Source: Gordoniibacillus chartarius (GTDB lineage Bacteria; Bacillota; Bacilli; Paenibacillales; NBRC-103111). Taken from it: a stretch of 43,504 nt of DNA. Position 1 is the first letter of the stretch; each line of letters begins with the position of its first letter. A model generated the notes under the pieces. The model was not told where the DNA came from and did no database searches. It saw nothing but the letters and a program-made list of their open reading frames with translations. The position numbers and the translations under genes are program-made. This document shows, piece after piece, positions 24,108-32,041 of the stretch. Location: the NCBI RefSeq assembly GCF_042432825.1, contig NZ_JBHLWN010000062.1:1-43504 (forward strand), written 5' to 3'.

Positions 24108-25505
24108 TTACGCCGATACGTTGCTTTGATCTTGCAGCTTTTTCATTTGCTCCGGATAGCCGTATGTGCCATGCTCGGACAGGTCGAGACCGATAATTTC
24201 TTCCTCTTCCGTGACGCGCAGTCCGATCGTCACCTTCAGCAAGCCCAAGATAATGAAAGACAATACGAATACGAAGACGAATGCGCCGGCAAGACCGAGT
24301 GCTTGAACGCCGAGCTGGTGGAAGCCGCCGCCGTAGAATAATCCAGGACCGCCGACACCGACTTTCGCCGCCAGCTCCGGCGTTGCGAAGAATCCGGTAG
24401 CCAAAGTACCGACTACGCCGGCGATACCGTGAACGGAGAAGGCGAAGATCGGATCGTCCAGACCTGCTTTTTCGAACCATTGTGCCGTAAAGAAGGTGAT
24501 GATAGCTGCTGCAGCGCCGATGACGATTGCAGCCCATGTTTCAACGAACGCACAGGAAGCCGTAATGGCAACCAGCGCTGCGAGAACGCCGTTCAGCATG
24601 CTAGGAATGTCCGCCTTGCCGAAGTACATCCAAGAGACGACCAGAGCGGCGACAGCACCTGCAGCAGTAGCCATATTCGTAGTCAACGCAATGTATCCGA
24701 AGAATCCGTCATTCATTGCACTCAGTGTCGAGCCCGGATTGAAGCCGAACCAGCCGATCCACAGAATGATGACGCCGAGTACGGACAGCACCTGGTTGTG
24801 ACCGGGAATCAGGTTCGGAGTGCCGTCTTTATTGAATTTACCGATACGAGGCTTCAGCAAAATCGTAGCGACAAGCGCCGCAGTTGCACCCTGCAAGTGG
24901 ACGACCGTCGAGCCGGCGAAGTCCTGCATGCCGATCTTGGCCAGCCAGCCGCCGCCCCACACCCAGTGGGCAACGATCGGATAGATCAGAACCGTGTAGA
25001 GTACGCCGAAAATGAAGTACACCGGCAGCTTGCCGCGCTCCGCGAAGCCGCCCCAGGCAATGGCCAGCGAAACTCCGGCGAAAGCGAGCTGAAACAAAAA
25101 CTTGATGCTAATCGGAACATCGGATAGTGCGAGGGAAGAGAAAGCGGCTTTCGCCTGCTCCTCCAGCCCTGTTACGAAGAAGCCCGTCGTCCCGAAGAAC
25201 TCGTTGCCGTCCCCGAAAGCGAGACCGAAGCCGAACGCCCAGAACGCGATTGCGCATAGGCCGAATGTGAGAATGGTCTTGCCCGCTACGTGGCCGGCGT
25301 TCTTCATTCTAGTCGAACCTGCCTCCAGGAGCGCAAAGCCCGCTTGCATGAAAATAACGAGGATGGCAGCTAACATAACCCAAACCGAGTTGATGGCAGC
25401 TTGCAGCTGCAACGGCTCCGGAGGTGCCGGATCTGCAGCGAATGCTGCTGTTGCGGGTAAAACTAGCATGAGGAGTACGAAAGCCGATAGGAATTTCTTT
25501 ACCAC
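24108..25505 (-). CDS. amt: ammonium transporter
   Basis: A 465-residue Amt/MEP/Rh channel for NH3/NH4+. It begins with a cleavable signal-like segment (KKFLSAFVLLMLVLPATAAFA), as in AmtB. Signature regions are AGFALLEAGSTRMKNAG, DFAGSTVVHLQGATAALVATILL with the first pore histidine, GWFGFNPGSTL, and DDPIFAFSVHGIAGVVGTLATGFFA with the second pore histidine. The C-terminal cytoplasmic tail is about 40 residues and carries the conserved GLRVTEEEEIIGLDLSEHG region that PII proteins contact. The start is GTG 25505, with AAAAGGAT eight bases upstream. It is the first gene of a unit with DUF294 and an exonuclease; no glnK (PII) gene is adjacent, although amt-glnK pairing is common. Confidence 0.94.
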   Translation of the reverse strand: MVKKFLSAFVLLMLVLPATAAFAADPAPPEPLQLQAAINSVWVMLAAILVIFMQAGFALLEAGSTRMKNAGHVAGKTILTFGLCAIAFWAFGFGLAFGDGNEFFGTTGFFVTGLEEQAKAAFSSLALSDVPISIKFLFQLAFAGVSLAIAWGGFAERGKLPVYFIFGVLYTVLIYPIVAHWVWGGGWLAKIGMQDFAGSTVVHLQGATAALVATILLKPRIGKFNKDGTPNLIPGHNQVLSVLGVIILWIGWFGFNPGSTLSAMNDGFFGYIALTTNMATAAGAVAALVVSWMYFGKADIPSMLNGVLAALVAITASCAFVETWAAIVIGAAAAIITFFTAQWFEKAGLDDPIFAFSVHGIAGVVGTLATGFFATPELAAKVGVGGPGLFYGGGFHQLGVQALGLAGAFVFVFVLSFIILGLLKVTIGLRVTEEEEIIGLDLSEHGTYGYPEQMKKLQDQSNVSA

Positions 25506-25527
25506 ATGACCACATCCTTTTCCTTTG

Positions 25528-25544
25528 TGTTAGTTAATGTAACA
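25528..25544 (-). promoter_or_regulatory. GlnR/TnrA box in the amt leader
   Basis: TGTTAGTTAATGTAACA is a perfect match to the GlnR/TnrA consensus TGTNA-N7-TNACA. It lies 15-31 bases downstream of the predicted start of transcription and 23 bases upstream of the amt GTG, a position expected for repression. Confidence 0.8.
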
Positions 25545-25565
25545 CGTAATGAAATTCTTAGTGTC

Positions 25566-25594
25566 ATTATAGTCGCGTTTTCGGATTTTGACAA
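25566..25594 (-). promoter_or_regulatory. sigma-A promoter of amt
   Basis: On the minus strand TTGTCA (25594-25589), a 17-base spacer and a perfect TATAAT (25571-25566) predict transcription from near 25559. Confidence 0.75.
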
Positions 25595-25845
25595 TATCAT
25601 TTTTCATAAATTATTCAAAATACGAAATTAAACCTCACATTATCCCATGAACATTCGGATTTCAACGCATTCGCGTTAGCTTTTCTTGCCTGATGAACAT
25701 TCAAGCCTGCCGTGCAACGAGTAATATCCGGTGTCAGCAGCACGAACTTTTCGGCTCTGAAGAGCCCAGGTTATTGCGTTTGACTGTGCCTTGAGCATTC
25801 GGGTATCATTATTATTAAGGAAAAGAGCGATAAGAGGTGATGGCA
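25595..25845. other. amt / MerR intergenic region
   Basis: No gene is supported here. A degenerate second GlnR-like sequence (minus strand TGTGA-N7-TTTCG, 25623-25639) lies upstream of the amt promoter. A short inverted repeat AACGC-attc-GCGTT lies near 25660. A MerR promoter is expected near 25790-25825, but no clear -35/-10 pair can be assigned. Confidence 0.4.
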
Positions 25846-26283
25846 ATGGGAGAGAAGAAGCTGTATAAGATCGGGGAGCTTGCCCATTTGGCCGGCGTCA
25901 GCTCAAGAACGATCGATTATTATACGAAGATGGGACTTATCAATCCCGAGACCCGCTCGTGTACGAATTACCGGTTGTACAGCGATGAAACTTTGCTTCG
26001 GCTGAAACGTATTGAACATATGAAGCGGGAAAAATATACCCTGGAAGAGATCAAGAGCTCTCTGCGCGAGTGGAGTGCAATCGGTCAAAGCGAGCGAGTG
26101 ACAGATAAACTGACATCACTTCACATTCATCTTGAGCAGCTGCAGAAGGAAGCGAAAGAATTAGGCCCGATGCTCGAGCAATTAAAGCCTAATCAGATGA
26201 AGAAGCTCATGAAGAAATTGACCCCCTCCACCGCGGCATGCATCGAGGCGCTCCTGCTGCTTCTAGGGAATAGCCAAAGCTAA
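25846..26283 (+). CDS. MerR family transcriptional regulator
   Basis: A 145-residue regulator. Three starts are possible; ATG 25846 is preferred because AGAGGTG ends seven bases before it, while GTG 25837 and ATG 25840 overlap that site. The winged helix-turn-helix covers about 3-70 (LYKIGELAHLAGVSSRTIDYYTKMGLINPE ... YRLYSDETLLRLKRIEHMKREKYTLEEIK). A dimerisation coiled coil follows (LTSLHIHLEQLQKEAKELGPMLEQL). The C-terminal part is short and has no cysteine cluster for metals. It is 17 bases upstream of the yugP-like gene and likely co-transcribed with it. Confidence 0.87.
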   Translation: MGEKKLYKIGELAHLAGVSSRTIDYYTKMGLINPETRSCTNYRLYSDETLLRLKRIEHMKREKYTLEEIKSSLREWSAIGQSERVTDKLTSLHIHLEQLQKEAKELGPMLEQLKPNQMKKLMKKLTPSTAACIEALLLLLGNSQS

Positions 26284-26300
26284 AGGAGGAACAGACTCGC

Positions 26301-26984
26301 ATGTTGTTTCACCCTATGGATATTCTGATTTTCATCGCGTTCGGCTTGTCGCTATGGGCCTCGTTCCGGGTAAGAGGTACATTCAATAAGTGGGCGCAAG
26401 TGCAGGCCCGCTCTTATATGACAGGGGCGGACGCGGCAAGACGCATGCTCGACGCCAACGGATTGTACCACGTCAGGGTTGAGGCGGTGCCCGGCGTGTT
26501 GAGCGACCATTACGACCCGATGTCGCGTACGGTCCGGCTGTCTGAGCCAGTCTACTATGAGAGCTCAATCTCGGCGATTTCCGTCGCTTGCCACGAGGTC
26601 GGTCACGCCATCCAGCATCAGAAGCGCTATCCGATGCTCGTAGTCAGACACGCCATGTTTCCGGCGGTCCGCTTCGCTTCCGGCATCGCTCCGCTGCTGC
26701 TGCTCGCCGGGCTGATCTTTCAAAGCTTCCCGCAGCTGCTCCTGCTGGGCATCTTGTTCTTCGCCGGCGCCGTAGCCTTTCAAATCGTTACGCTGCCGGT
26801 CGAATTCAACGCAAGCAACCGGGCCCGCAAGCTGATGGTCGAATACGGCTTCATTGCTTCAGATGAAATGCACGGCGTTTCCAAAGTACTGAATGCCGCA
26901 GCGCTGACGTATGTGGCGGCTGCTTTGATGTCCGTCCTGGAGCTGCTGAAATACGTGATGATTTTCAACCAGCGCGAAGAATAA
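26301..26984 (+). CDS. yugP: membrane zinc metallopeptidase, YugP family
   Basis: A 227-residue membrane protein from ATG 26301 with AAAGGAGGA upstream. One N-terminal membrane helix is followed by a soluble stretch with GADAARRMLDANGLYHVRVE and LSDHYDPMSRTVRLSEPVYYESSISAISVACHEVGHAIQHQ. This contains the HExxH zinc site at 98-102 (HEVGH). Three more membrane segments follow, with PVEFNASNRARKLMVEYG providing the third-ligand region typical of the family. The function is unknown; it is thought to be a membrane-embedded peptidase. A strong bidirectional terminator follows. Confidence 0.9.
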   Translation: MLFHPMDILIFIAFGLSLWASFRVRGTFNKWAQVQARSYMTGADAARRMLDANGLYHVRVEAVPGVLSDHYDPMSRTVRLSEPVYYESSISAISVACHEVGHAIQHQKRYPMLVVRHAMFPAVRFASGIAPLLLLAGLIFQSFPQLLLLGILFFAGAVAFQIVTLPVEFNASNRARKLMVEYGFIASDEMHGVSKVLNAAALTYVAAALMSVLELLKYVMIFNQREE

Positions 26985-26992
26985 ATGCAAAG

Positions 26993-27034
26993 AAACCTCC
27001 CGCGTCGCTGCCGCACAGCGATTCGGGAGGTTTT
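26993..27034. terminator. bidirectional terminator between yugP and the LysR gene
   Basis: AAACCTCCCG (26993-27002) pairs with CGGGAGGTTT (27024-27033), with an inner TCGCTG/CAGCGA stem. T runs follow in the plus direction and As precede it for the minus direction. Confidence 0.9.
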
Positions 27035-27044
27035 ATTATGTGCT

Positions 27045-27935
27045 TCAGCGACTATGGACATATTCGAGCAGAAAGCGCCGGAATACTTCGGCGACCGGGG
27101 GCAGCCGTTCGCCGGTCCGATGAATCAATCCGACGGTCCGCGTCACCCGCGGCTCCGAGATGCGAACTTTTATAGGGCGCAAGGAGCCGCCTTCCGCCAG
27201 CGCCATTTCCGGCAGCAGGCTGACCCCCATCCCGGCTGCCACCAGGCCGCGGATGGTGTCTGTCTCCTCGGCTTCGAATCCGACATGCGGTGTGAATCCG
27301 GCCTTCAAGCATGCTTCCATAACGATCGTCCGCAGCGAATATTCCTCGCCGAACATTACGAACGACTCGTCCTTCAGCTGTTCAAGCCGAATCGTTTGAT
27401 ATTCGCTAAGAATGTGGTGCTGAGGCACGATCGCATACAGTTCTTCGGTCAGCAGCAGATCGCCGGTTACATACTCGTGATTTTCCGGAAATGGAGAAAT
27501 AAAGGCCAGGTCAATGTCACCCTTGGATACATCCCGGATCAGACTGTTGTATGTCCCTTGTCTCAGCTTGAACTTCACGTTCGGATGAAACTTGCGGAAC
27601 GCCGCAACAACAGTAGGAAGCAAATGCAGCACGACGCTGTGCGGGAAGCCGACGCGAATTTCCCCCGCCTCCGGATCGAGAAATTCGTGAATTTCGCTGA
27701 CGGCCTTCTCCAGATCCGTCATAATGCGTTCGATCCTGCTTAGAAACAAGCGTCCGACGCTTGTCAGATGAAGGTTGCGGCCCTTCTGGACGAACAGGTT
27801 GACGCCTAGCTCTTCTTCCAGCAGCCGGATTTGGCGGGATACCGCCGATTGGGCGACGTGAAGCTCCTCCGCTGCTTGAGTCACATGCTGTTTACGCGCC
27901 ACTTTGACGAAATATTGCAATTGTCTTAGCTCCAC
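27045..27935 (-). CDS. LysR family transcriptional regulator, GltC-like
   Basis: A 296-residue regulator. The start is GTG 27935, five bases after a perfect AAGGAGG; a TTG at 27962 would include that site inside the gene. It reads VELRQLQYFVKVARKQHVTQAAEELHVAQSAVSRQIRLLEEELG, the LysR helix-turn-helix. The substrate-binding domain has GFPHSVVLHLLPTVVAAFRKFHPNV, RQGTYNSLIRDVSKGDIDLAFISP and TDTIRGLVAAGMGVSLLPEM. Throughout it follows GltC, the Bacillus activator of glutamate synthase, including the RQGSY and EDLDAIKGLV blocks; however, no gltAB lies nearby, so regulation of another target is possible. It is divergent from tpx, with about 110 bases between the starts. Confidence 0.87.
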   Translation of the reverse strand: MELRQLQYFVKVARKQHVTQAAEELHVAQSAVSRQIRLLEEELGVNLFVQKGRNLHLTSVGRLFLSRIERIMTDLEKAVSEIHEFLDPEAGEIRVGFPHSVVLHLLPTVVAAFRKFHPNVKFKLRQGTYNSLIRDVSKGDIDLAFISPFPENHEYVTGDLLLTEELYAIVPQHHILSEYQTIRLEQLKDESFVMFGEEYSLRTIVMEACLKAGFTPHVGFEAEETDTIRGLVAAGMGVSLLPEMALAEGGSLRPIKVRISEPRVTRTVGLIHRTGERLPPVAEVFRRFLLEYVHSR

Positions 27936-27954
27936 TGCAGCCTCCTTGCGGTCA

Positions 27955-27985
27955 TTGGACAATGTCTCATCGGAAAGATTATAAT
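27955..27985 (+). promoter_or_regulatory. candidate tpx promoter
   Basis: TTGGAC (27955-27960) and a perfect TATAAT (27980-27985) are separated by 19 bases (18 if TGGACA is used). Spacing is slightly long. It could be overlapped by the divergent LysR protein's site. Confidence 0.5.
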
Positions 27986-28044
27986 GAGGAAGGGTTTACC
28001 ACGGCCCTTAAAATTCGCTCATACTCAAAGGAGGATCCTCTCTC

Positions 28045-28572
28045 ATGACTCAGCAACTTGCACAACGCACGGGCGTTGCAACCCTGAAGGGCAATCCGAT
28101 CACGCTTGTCGGCCCTGAGCTGAAAGCCGGCGACACGGCGCCTGACTTCAAAGTGAACAAGGACCTGATGACGGAAGTTACGCTGAAGGACTACGCCGGC
28201 AAGGTGAAGCTGATCTCCGTCGTTCCTTCTCTGGACACTGGCGTTTGCGACGCGCAAACTCGCCGCTTCAACGAAGAAGCCGCTAATCTCGGCGACAACG
28301 TAGTCGTATTGACGATCTCCGTTGATCTGCCGTTTGCTCAGTCCCGCTGGTGCGGCGCCGCCGGCATCGATAAAGTCATTACGCTTTCCGACTACAAGAC
28401 GAAATCGTTCGGACAAGCCTACGGCGTCCTGATTAACGAGCTTCAGCTCGACATGCGCTCGATCTTCGTCATCGATCAGAACGACAAGATCACTTATGTC
28501 GAATACCTGAAAGAAATGACGGAGCACCCGAACTACGAAGCAGCTATCGCCGCTGTGAAAGCACTCGTATAA
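28045..28572 (+). CDS. tpx: thiol peroxidase (Tpx)
   Basis: This atypical 2-Cys peroxiredoxin reduces peroxides with thioredoxin as donor. The 175-residue length and sequence match Tpx: GNPITLVGPELKAGDTAPDF, SVVPSLDTGVCDAQTRRFNE with peroxidatic Cys 68, and ISVDLPFAQSRWCGAAGID with resolving Cys 103. ATG 28045 follows AAAGGAGG. It is a single gene with its own terminator, divergent from the GltC-like regulator. No PerR box was seen in the promoter. Confidence 0.96.
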   Translation: MTQQLAQRTGVATLKGNPITLVGPELKAGDTAPDFKVNKDLMTEVTLKDYAGKVKLISVVPSLDTGVCDAQTRRFNEEAANLGDNVVVLTISVDLPFAQSRWCGAAGIDKVITLSDYKTKSFGQAYGVLINELQLDMRSIFVIDQNDKITYVEYLKEMTEHPNYEAAIAAVKALV

Positions 28573-28603
28573 TTTCGGATTCCGGATATACCGCTCGGCA
28601 TAG

Positions 28604-28634
28604 AAAAACAGCGAGAACATTCTCGCTGTTTTTT
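28604..28634. terminator. bidirectional terminator between tpx and DUF1499
   Basis: AAAAACAGCGAGAA (28604-28617) pairs with TTCTCGCTGTTTTT around a 2-base loop. There are T runs in both directions. Confidence 0.9.
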
Positions 28635-29017
28635 CATTTTTTGTAGGCGGCCAATTTTTTATCCAAGGCCCCGTATATATCTAGAATCGTGCGGTAGTTC
28701 GAGCCAAAATCTCCAAGCGACCCTCGGGAAGCCGAGTAAATGTCTATGGCGCTATGTACCGGGGTGATGCTGAACAGCGTCAAGGTGACATCCTGCGTGC
28801 GGCCGAGCATCGTCCGTCTCTCGACGACTATTTCCCCTACATTCTTCACTTCATGAAGCAGCTTGTAGCCTGGCAGCTTTTTAAGGAGCGTAATTGTTTC
28901 GTCCCACAGCTTATCCATCGGCAAGTTGTAATGACGTGTCCGGAGAGCCGGGTCTTTGGCCTTCTCACCGGTCGATTCAAAGCTGCGCACAATGCCGATA
29001 AGCGTACGTTTAAGCAA
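28634..29017 (-). CDS. DUF1499 domain-containing protein
   Basis: A 127-residue protein. The start is taken as TTG 29017, with AAGGGGG seven bases upstream. The longer frame to 29062 has no ribosome site and encodes a Cys/Ser-rich lead-in. The product (TLIGIVRSFESTGEKAKDPAL, RTRHYNLPMDKLWDETITLLKKLPGYKLLHEVKNVGEIVVERRT, TLTLFSITPVHSAIDIYSASRGSLGDFGSNYRTI) has the DUF1499 pattern, including the S-R-G/GDFGSNYRTI end motif. The function is unknown. It is convergent with tpx and shares its terminator. Confidence 0.75.
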   Translation of the reverse strand: MLKRTLIGIVRSFESTGEKAKDPALRTRHYNLPMDKLWDETITLLKKLPGYKLLHEVKNVGEIVVERRTMLGRTQDVTLTLFSITPVHSAIDIYSASRGSLGDFGSNYRTILDIYGALDKKLAAYKK

Positions 29018-29142
29018 AAGCTTTTCCCCCTTACACGAGCTAGCAGCACATAGAAACATCAATCATCGATGCACTAAACTTAATATTACCATTGATTGCG
29101 GCCAAGCAAAAGAGGGAACATGCGCTCCTTACAAAATATTGC

Positions 29143-30327
29143 TTATCCCGCCATCCGATTCGGTCTTTCCAGCAGCTCGCGCAGCACATAAGCAATCGCC
29201 CCGTGCGCCGTCGCCGTCTCCCCTAGCTCGGAATACCGAATCGGAGCTTCAAACGACGGAACAAACGGAAAGCGCGCCTGAATCGCCCCTTCCACATGAG
29301 GCTGCATCCACTTGCGATACCTTGCAATGGAGTTGCCGATGACGATCATCTGGGGATTCATCGTATGAATCATGTTGCCGATGCCGATGCCCAAATGAAC
29401 GCCGCTTCGAATCAGCGCTTCAAGCACATCCGGATCTCCCGACTCCGCCCGCTTCACTATCGTCTCGCCGACGGCCGGTTCGTATGCGAGTCCGAGCTCA
29501 TCGGCAAGAGCTTGCTCCGAAGCGTACATTTCCCAGCATCCTTGGTTTCCGCAAGAGCAGCGCCGCCCATCGATCTCGATTGTCGTATGTCCGACCTCGC
29601 CGGCATAGCCGCCGGCACCGCGATAAATTTCGCCGTTGACGATAAAACCGGCGCCGATCCCCGCTCCGACGCTTACGTATAATATTTCCGTAATCTGCTG
29701 CGCCGCGCCGATATCATGCTCGGCGAGGGCCGCCAAATTCGCTTCATTCTCAATAATGACCGGGATCCCAAGCTCCGTTTGAAGCCTCGAACGCCAGTCG
29801 AGCTGGCGCCAGCCGTGGGCAGGAACGAACAAAATGCGCCCGCTGGGCTGCTCGATGAGTCCGGCAATGCCGAGGCCCACTCCAACTACGCCGTGCGGAC
29901 TGGGCGGCAGCTCAGCCCTCAGCTCGCGTGTCACATGAACGAGATCCGTAAGGACTCGATCGGCATCACCGGGCACCTGCAGCGGGTACCGCAGTTCCCG
30001 CACGACGTCCCCACGCAAATCCGTTACTAGCGCAAGCACATCCGTACGACGCAAATCAAGACCGATGACGTAGCCGGCTTCAGCATCGATTTGCAGCAGC
30101 ACCGGTTTGCGTCCTCCGCTGGATGCGCCGATTCCCGTCTCCGTGACGAATCTTTCCGCGATCAGCTCTTCGACCAGCGCCGACACGGTCGCCCTCGTCA
30201 GCTTCGTCAGCTTCGCCAGCTCCGCCCGGGATATGGGGGCCAGCCGGCGAATGAGCCGGAGCAAGGTCGTCTTATTCATCGTCTTCAGCATGGAGCTGTC
30301 ACCGGTCATCGGTATTTTTTTCATCAT
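29143..30327 (-). CDS. xylR: ROK family transcriptional repressor, XylR type
   Basis: A 394-residue regulator: an N-terminal winged helix (MNKTTLLRLIRRLAPISRAELAKLTKLTRATVSALVEELI) joined to a ROK sugar-binding/kinase-like domain. That domain has VIGLDLRRTDVLALVTDLRG, GVGLGIAGLI, ENEANLAALAEHDIG, and the zinc motif GHTTIEIDGRRCSCGNQGCWEMYAS (four-residue Cys/His set of ROK proteins). The divergent xylulokinase gene and the operator-like repeat between them identify it as XylR, which releases its operator on binding xylose. Start uncertain: ATG 30327 has a weak ribosome site; ATG 30291 is an alternative. Confidence 0.88.
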   Translation of the reverse strand: MMKKIPMTGDSSMLKTMNKTTLLRLIRRLAPISRAELAKLTKLTRATVSALVEELIAERFVTETGIGASSGGRKPVLLQIDAEAGYVIGLDLRRTDVLALVTDLRGDVVRELRYPLQVPGDADRVLTDLVHVTRELRAELPPSPHGVVGVGLGIAGLIEQPSGRILFVPAHGWRQLDWRSRLQTELGIPVIIENEANLAALAEHDIGAAQQITEILYVSVGAGIGAGFIVNGEIYRGAGGYAGEVGHTTIEIDGRRCSCGNQGCWEMYASEQALADELGLAYEPAVGETIVKRAESGDPDVLEALIRSGVHLGIGIGNMIHTMNPQMIVIGNSIARYRKWMQPHVEGAIQARFPFVPSFEAPIRYSELGETATAHGAIAYVLRELLERPNRMAG

Positions 30328-30383
30328 CGGGTCACCGTTTCGGAAGGAATTTGCAAGTACGCATGGAATAAGTATATCACAGC

Positions 30384-30406
30384 CTTTGTATATTCAATAA
30401 ACAAAG
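30384..30406. promoter_or_regulatory. XylR operator-like inverted repeat
   Basis: CTTTGT (30384-30389) and ACAAAG (30401-30406) flank an AT-rich 11-base centre, resembling known Bacillus xyl operators (TTTGTT...AACAAA). It lies between the divergent xylR and xylB starts. Confidence 0.65.
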
Positions 30407-30429
30407 TTATTGGAGGGTTAACAAGACAT

Positions 30430-31965
30430 ATGAAATACTATTTGGGCATCGATATCGGTACTTCTGCAGTTAAATGTATTGTAGTGGATGAAGAAGGAAC
30501 CGTCAAAGGCAGTCACAGCGCCGAATATCCGCTGCTCCAGCCGAATCCGGGCTGGGCCGAGCAGCATCCGGAGGACTGGTGGGAAGGTTCGGCGTCCTGT
30601 ATACGCGAGCTGCTGAATAAAACCGGTATCTCAGGCGAAGATGTGGCGGGCGTCGGCCTGTCCGGACAAATGCACGGCTCCGTCTTCCTCGATGAAGAGC
30701 TGAACGTCATTCGTCCGGCCCTGCTCTGGTGCGATCAACGGACATCCAAGCAGACTGCCGCCATCGAGCGGACGATCGGCTTTGAGGAGCTCGGCCGCCT
30801 GACAGGTAACCGGGCGTTGACCGGTTTTACGGCACCGAAGGTGCTGTGGCTGAAAGACGAAGAGCCGGCCAACTATGCCAAGGTGCGGCATCTGCTGCTG
30901 CCGAAAGACTACGTTCGCCTGCAGCTGACCGGTGAGCTCGGCATGGATGTCGCCGATGCGAGCGGCATGCTGCTGCTCGACGTAGCCGGCCGCCGCTGGT
31001 CGCGCGAAGTCACCGATGCGCTGGGCATTCCGATCGAATGGCTGCCCCCGCTGTATGAGAGCGCTGACGTAGCCGGCCGCATTACCGTCGAAGCCGCAGC
31101 ACGTACCGGTCTCCAAGCCGGTACGCCGGTCGTCGCCGGCGGCGGCGACCAAGCTTGCGGCGCCGTAGGCGTTGGCGTCGTGCGCAGCGGCATCGCTTCC
31201 GTAGCGCTCGGCACGTCAGGAGTCGTCTTCGTACATGACGATAAATACACGGCGGACGATGAGTTTCGCCTTCACTCCTTCTGCCATGGCGTACAGGGCA
31301 AGTGGCACCGCATGGGCGTTATGCTCGCGGCCGGCGGATCGTTCCAATGGTGGCGCAATCATTTTGCACAAGAAGAGCTGGAACGTGCGCAGCAGGAAGG
31401 CCGTGACGTATACGACCTGCTGACCGAAGGCGCCGCGGGGGCCCCGCTCGGCAGCGAAGGCCTGCTGTTCCTGCCTTATTTGACCGGCGAGCGCACGCCG
31501 CATCCGGATCCGCAGGCCCGCGGCGGCTTCGTCGGCCTTAACCTTCGTCACACCAAGGCGCACTTGACTCGCGCCGTCATCGAAGGCATTACGTTCGGCC
31601 TTCGCGATTCGCTGGAGCTAATCCGTTCTTCCGGCGTTGCGGTCCATGAGCTGCGGCTGAACGGCGGAGGCGCGCGCAGTCCGTTCTGGCGCCAGTTAAT
31701 CGCCGATATCTTCGGCATCCCGGTCGTTACCGTCAACTCAACGGACGGCCCGGCTTACGGGGCCGCTGTTATGGCCGCCTCCGGCGTCACCGGACGAAGC
31801 ATTCCCGAGCTGTGCGAAGCCTGGATCCGCGTCGTCACCCGCGAGGAGCCGATCGCCGCGAATACTGAAGCTTACGAAGCCTATTATGAAGTGTACCGCA
31901 GCTTGTATCCGGCGCTTAAGGGCGCCATGCACGAGCTGAGCGACTTGGCGCAGAAGCAGCACTAA
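30430..31965 (+). CDS. xylB: xylulokinase
   Basis: XylB phosphorylates D-xylulose to xylulose 5-phosphate for the pentose phosphate pathway. From ATG 30430 the product has 511 residues; the open frame upstream runs through the operator and xylR and is not coding. FGGY-family blocks are YYLGIDIGTSAVKCIVVDEEG, EQHPEDWW, GLSGQMHGSVFLDE, PALLWCDQRTSKQ, TGFTAPKVLWLKDEEP, LLPKDYVRLQLTGE, VVAGGGDQACGAVGVGVV, GERTPHPDP and RLNGGGARSPFWRQLIADIF. Together these match xylulokinase rather than glycerol or gluconate kinase. The GGAGGG site is 12-13 bases from ATG, a little far. No xylA (isomerase) is adjacent. Confidence 0.93.
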   Translation: MKYYLGIDIGTSAVKCIVVDEEGTVKGSHSAEYPLLQPNPGWAEQHPEDWWEGSASCIRELLNKTGISGEDVAGVGLSGQMHGSVFLDEELNVIRPALLWCDQRTSKQTAAIERTIGFEELGRLTGNRALTGFTAPKVLWLKDEEPANYAKVRHLLLPKDYVRLQLTGELGMDVADASGMLLLDVAGRRWSREVTDALGIPIEWLPPLYESADVAGRITVEAAARTGLQAGTPVVAGGGDQACGAVGVGVVRSGIASVALGTSGVVFVHDDKYTADDEFRLHSFCHGVQGKWHRMGVMLAAGGSFQWWRNHFAQEELERAQQEGRDVYDLLTEGAAGAPLGSEGLLFLPYLTGERTPHPDPQARGGFVGLNLRHTKAHLTRAVIEGITFGLRDSLELIRSSGVAVHELRLNGGGARSPFWRQLIADIFGIPVVTVNSTDGPAYGAAVMAASGVTGRSIPELCEAWIRVVTREEPIAANTEAYEAYYEVYRSLYPALKGAMHELSDLAQKQH

Positions 31966-31973
31966 CGGACAAA

Positions 31974-32033
31974 AAGGACCTGTCGATGGGGAGAAGCTTA
32001 TGCGCAGCTTCCCGTTAGACAGGTCCTTCTTCA
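31974..32033. terminator. bidirectional terminator between xylB and the transaldolase gene
   Basis: AAGGACCTGTC (31974-31984) pairs perfectly with GACAGGTCCTT (32018-32028), with an inner GGGGAGAAGC/GCAGCTTCCC stem. In the minus direction it runs into TTTTTG; in the plus direction into CTTCTTCATG. Confidence 0.88.
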
Positions 32034-32041
32034 TGCTCTAG

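Noticed and set aside
30091..30429. N-terminal extension of xylulokinase
   Set aside because: It would run through the xylR coding region and the operator. The FGGY domain begins right at ATG 30430.
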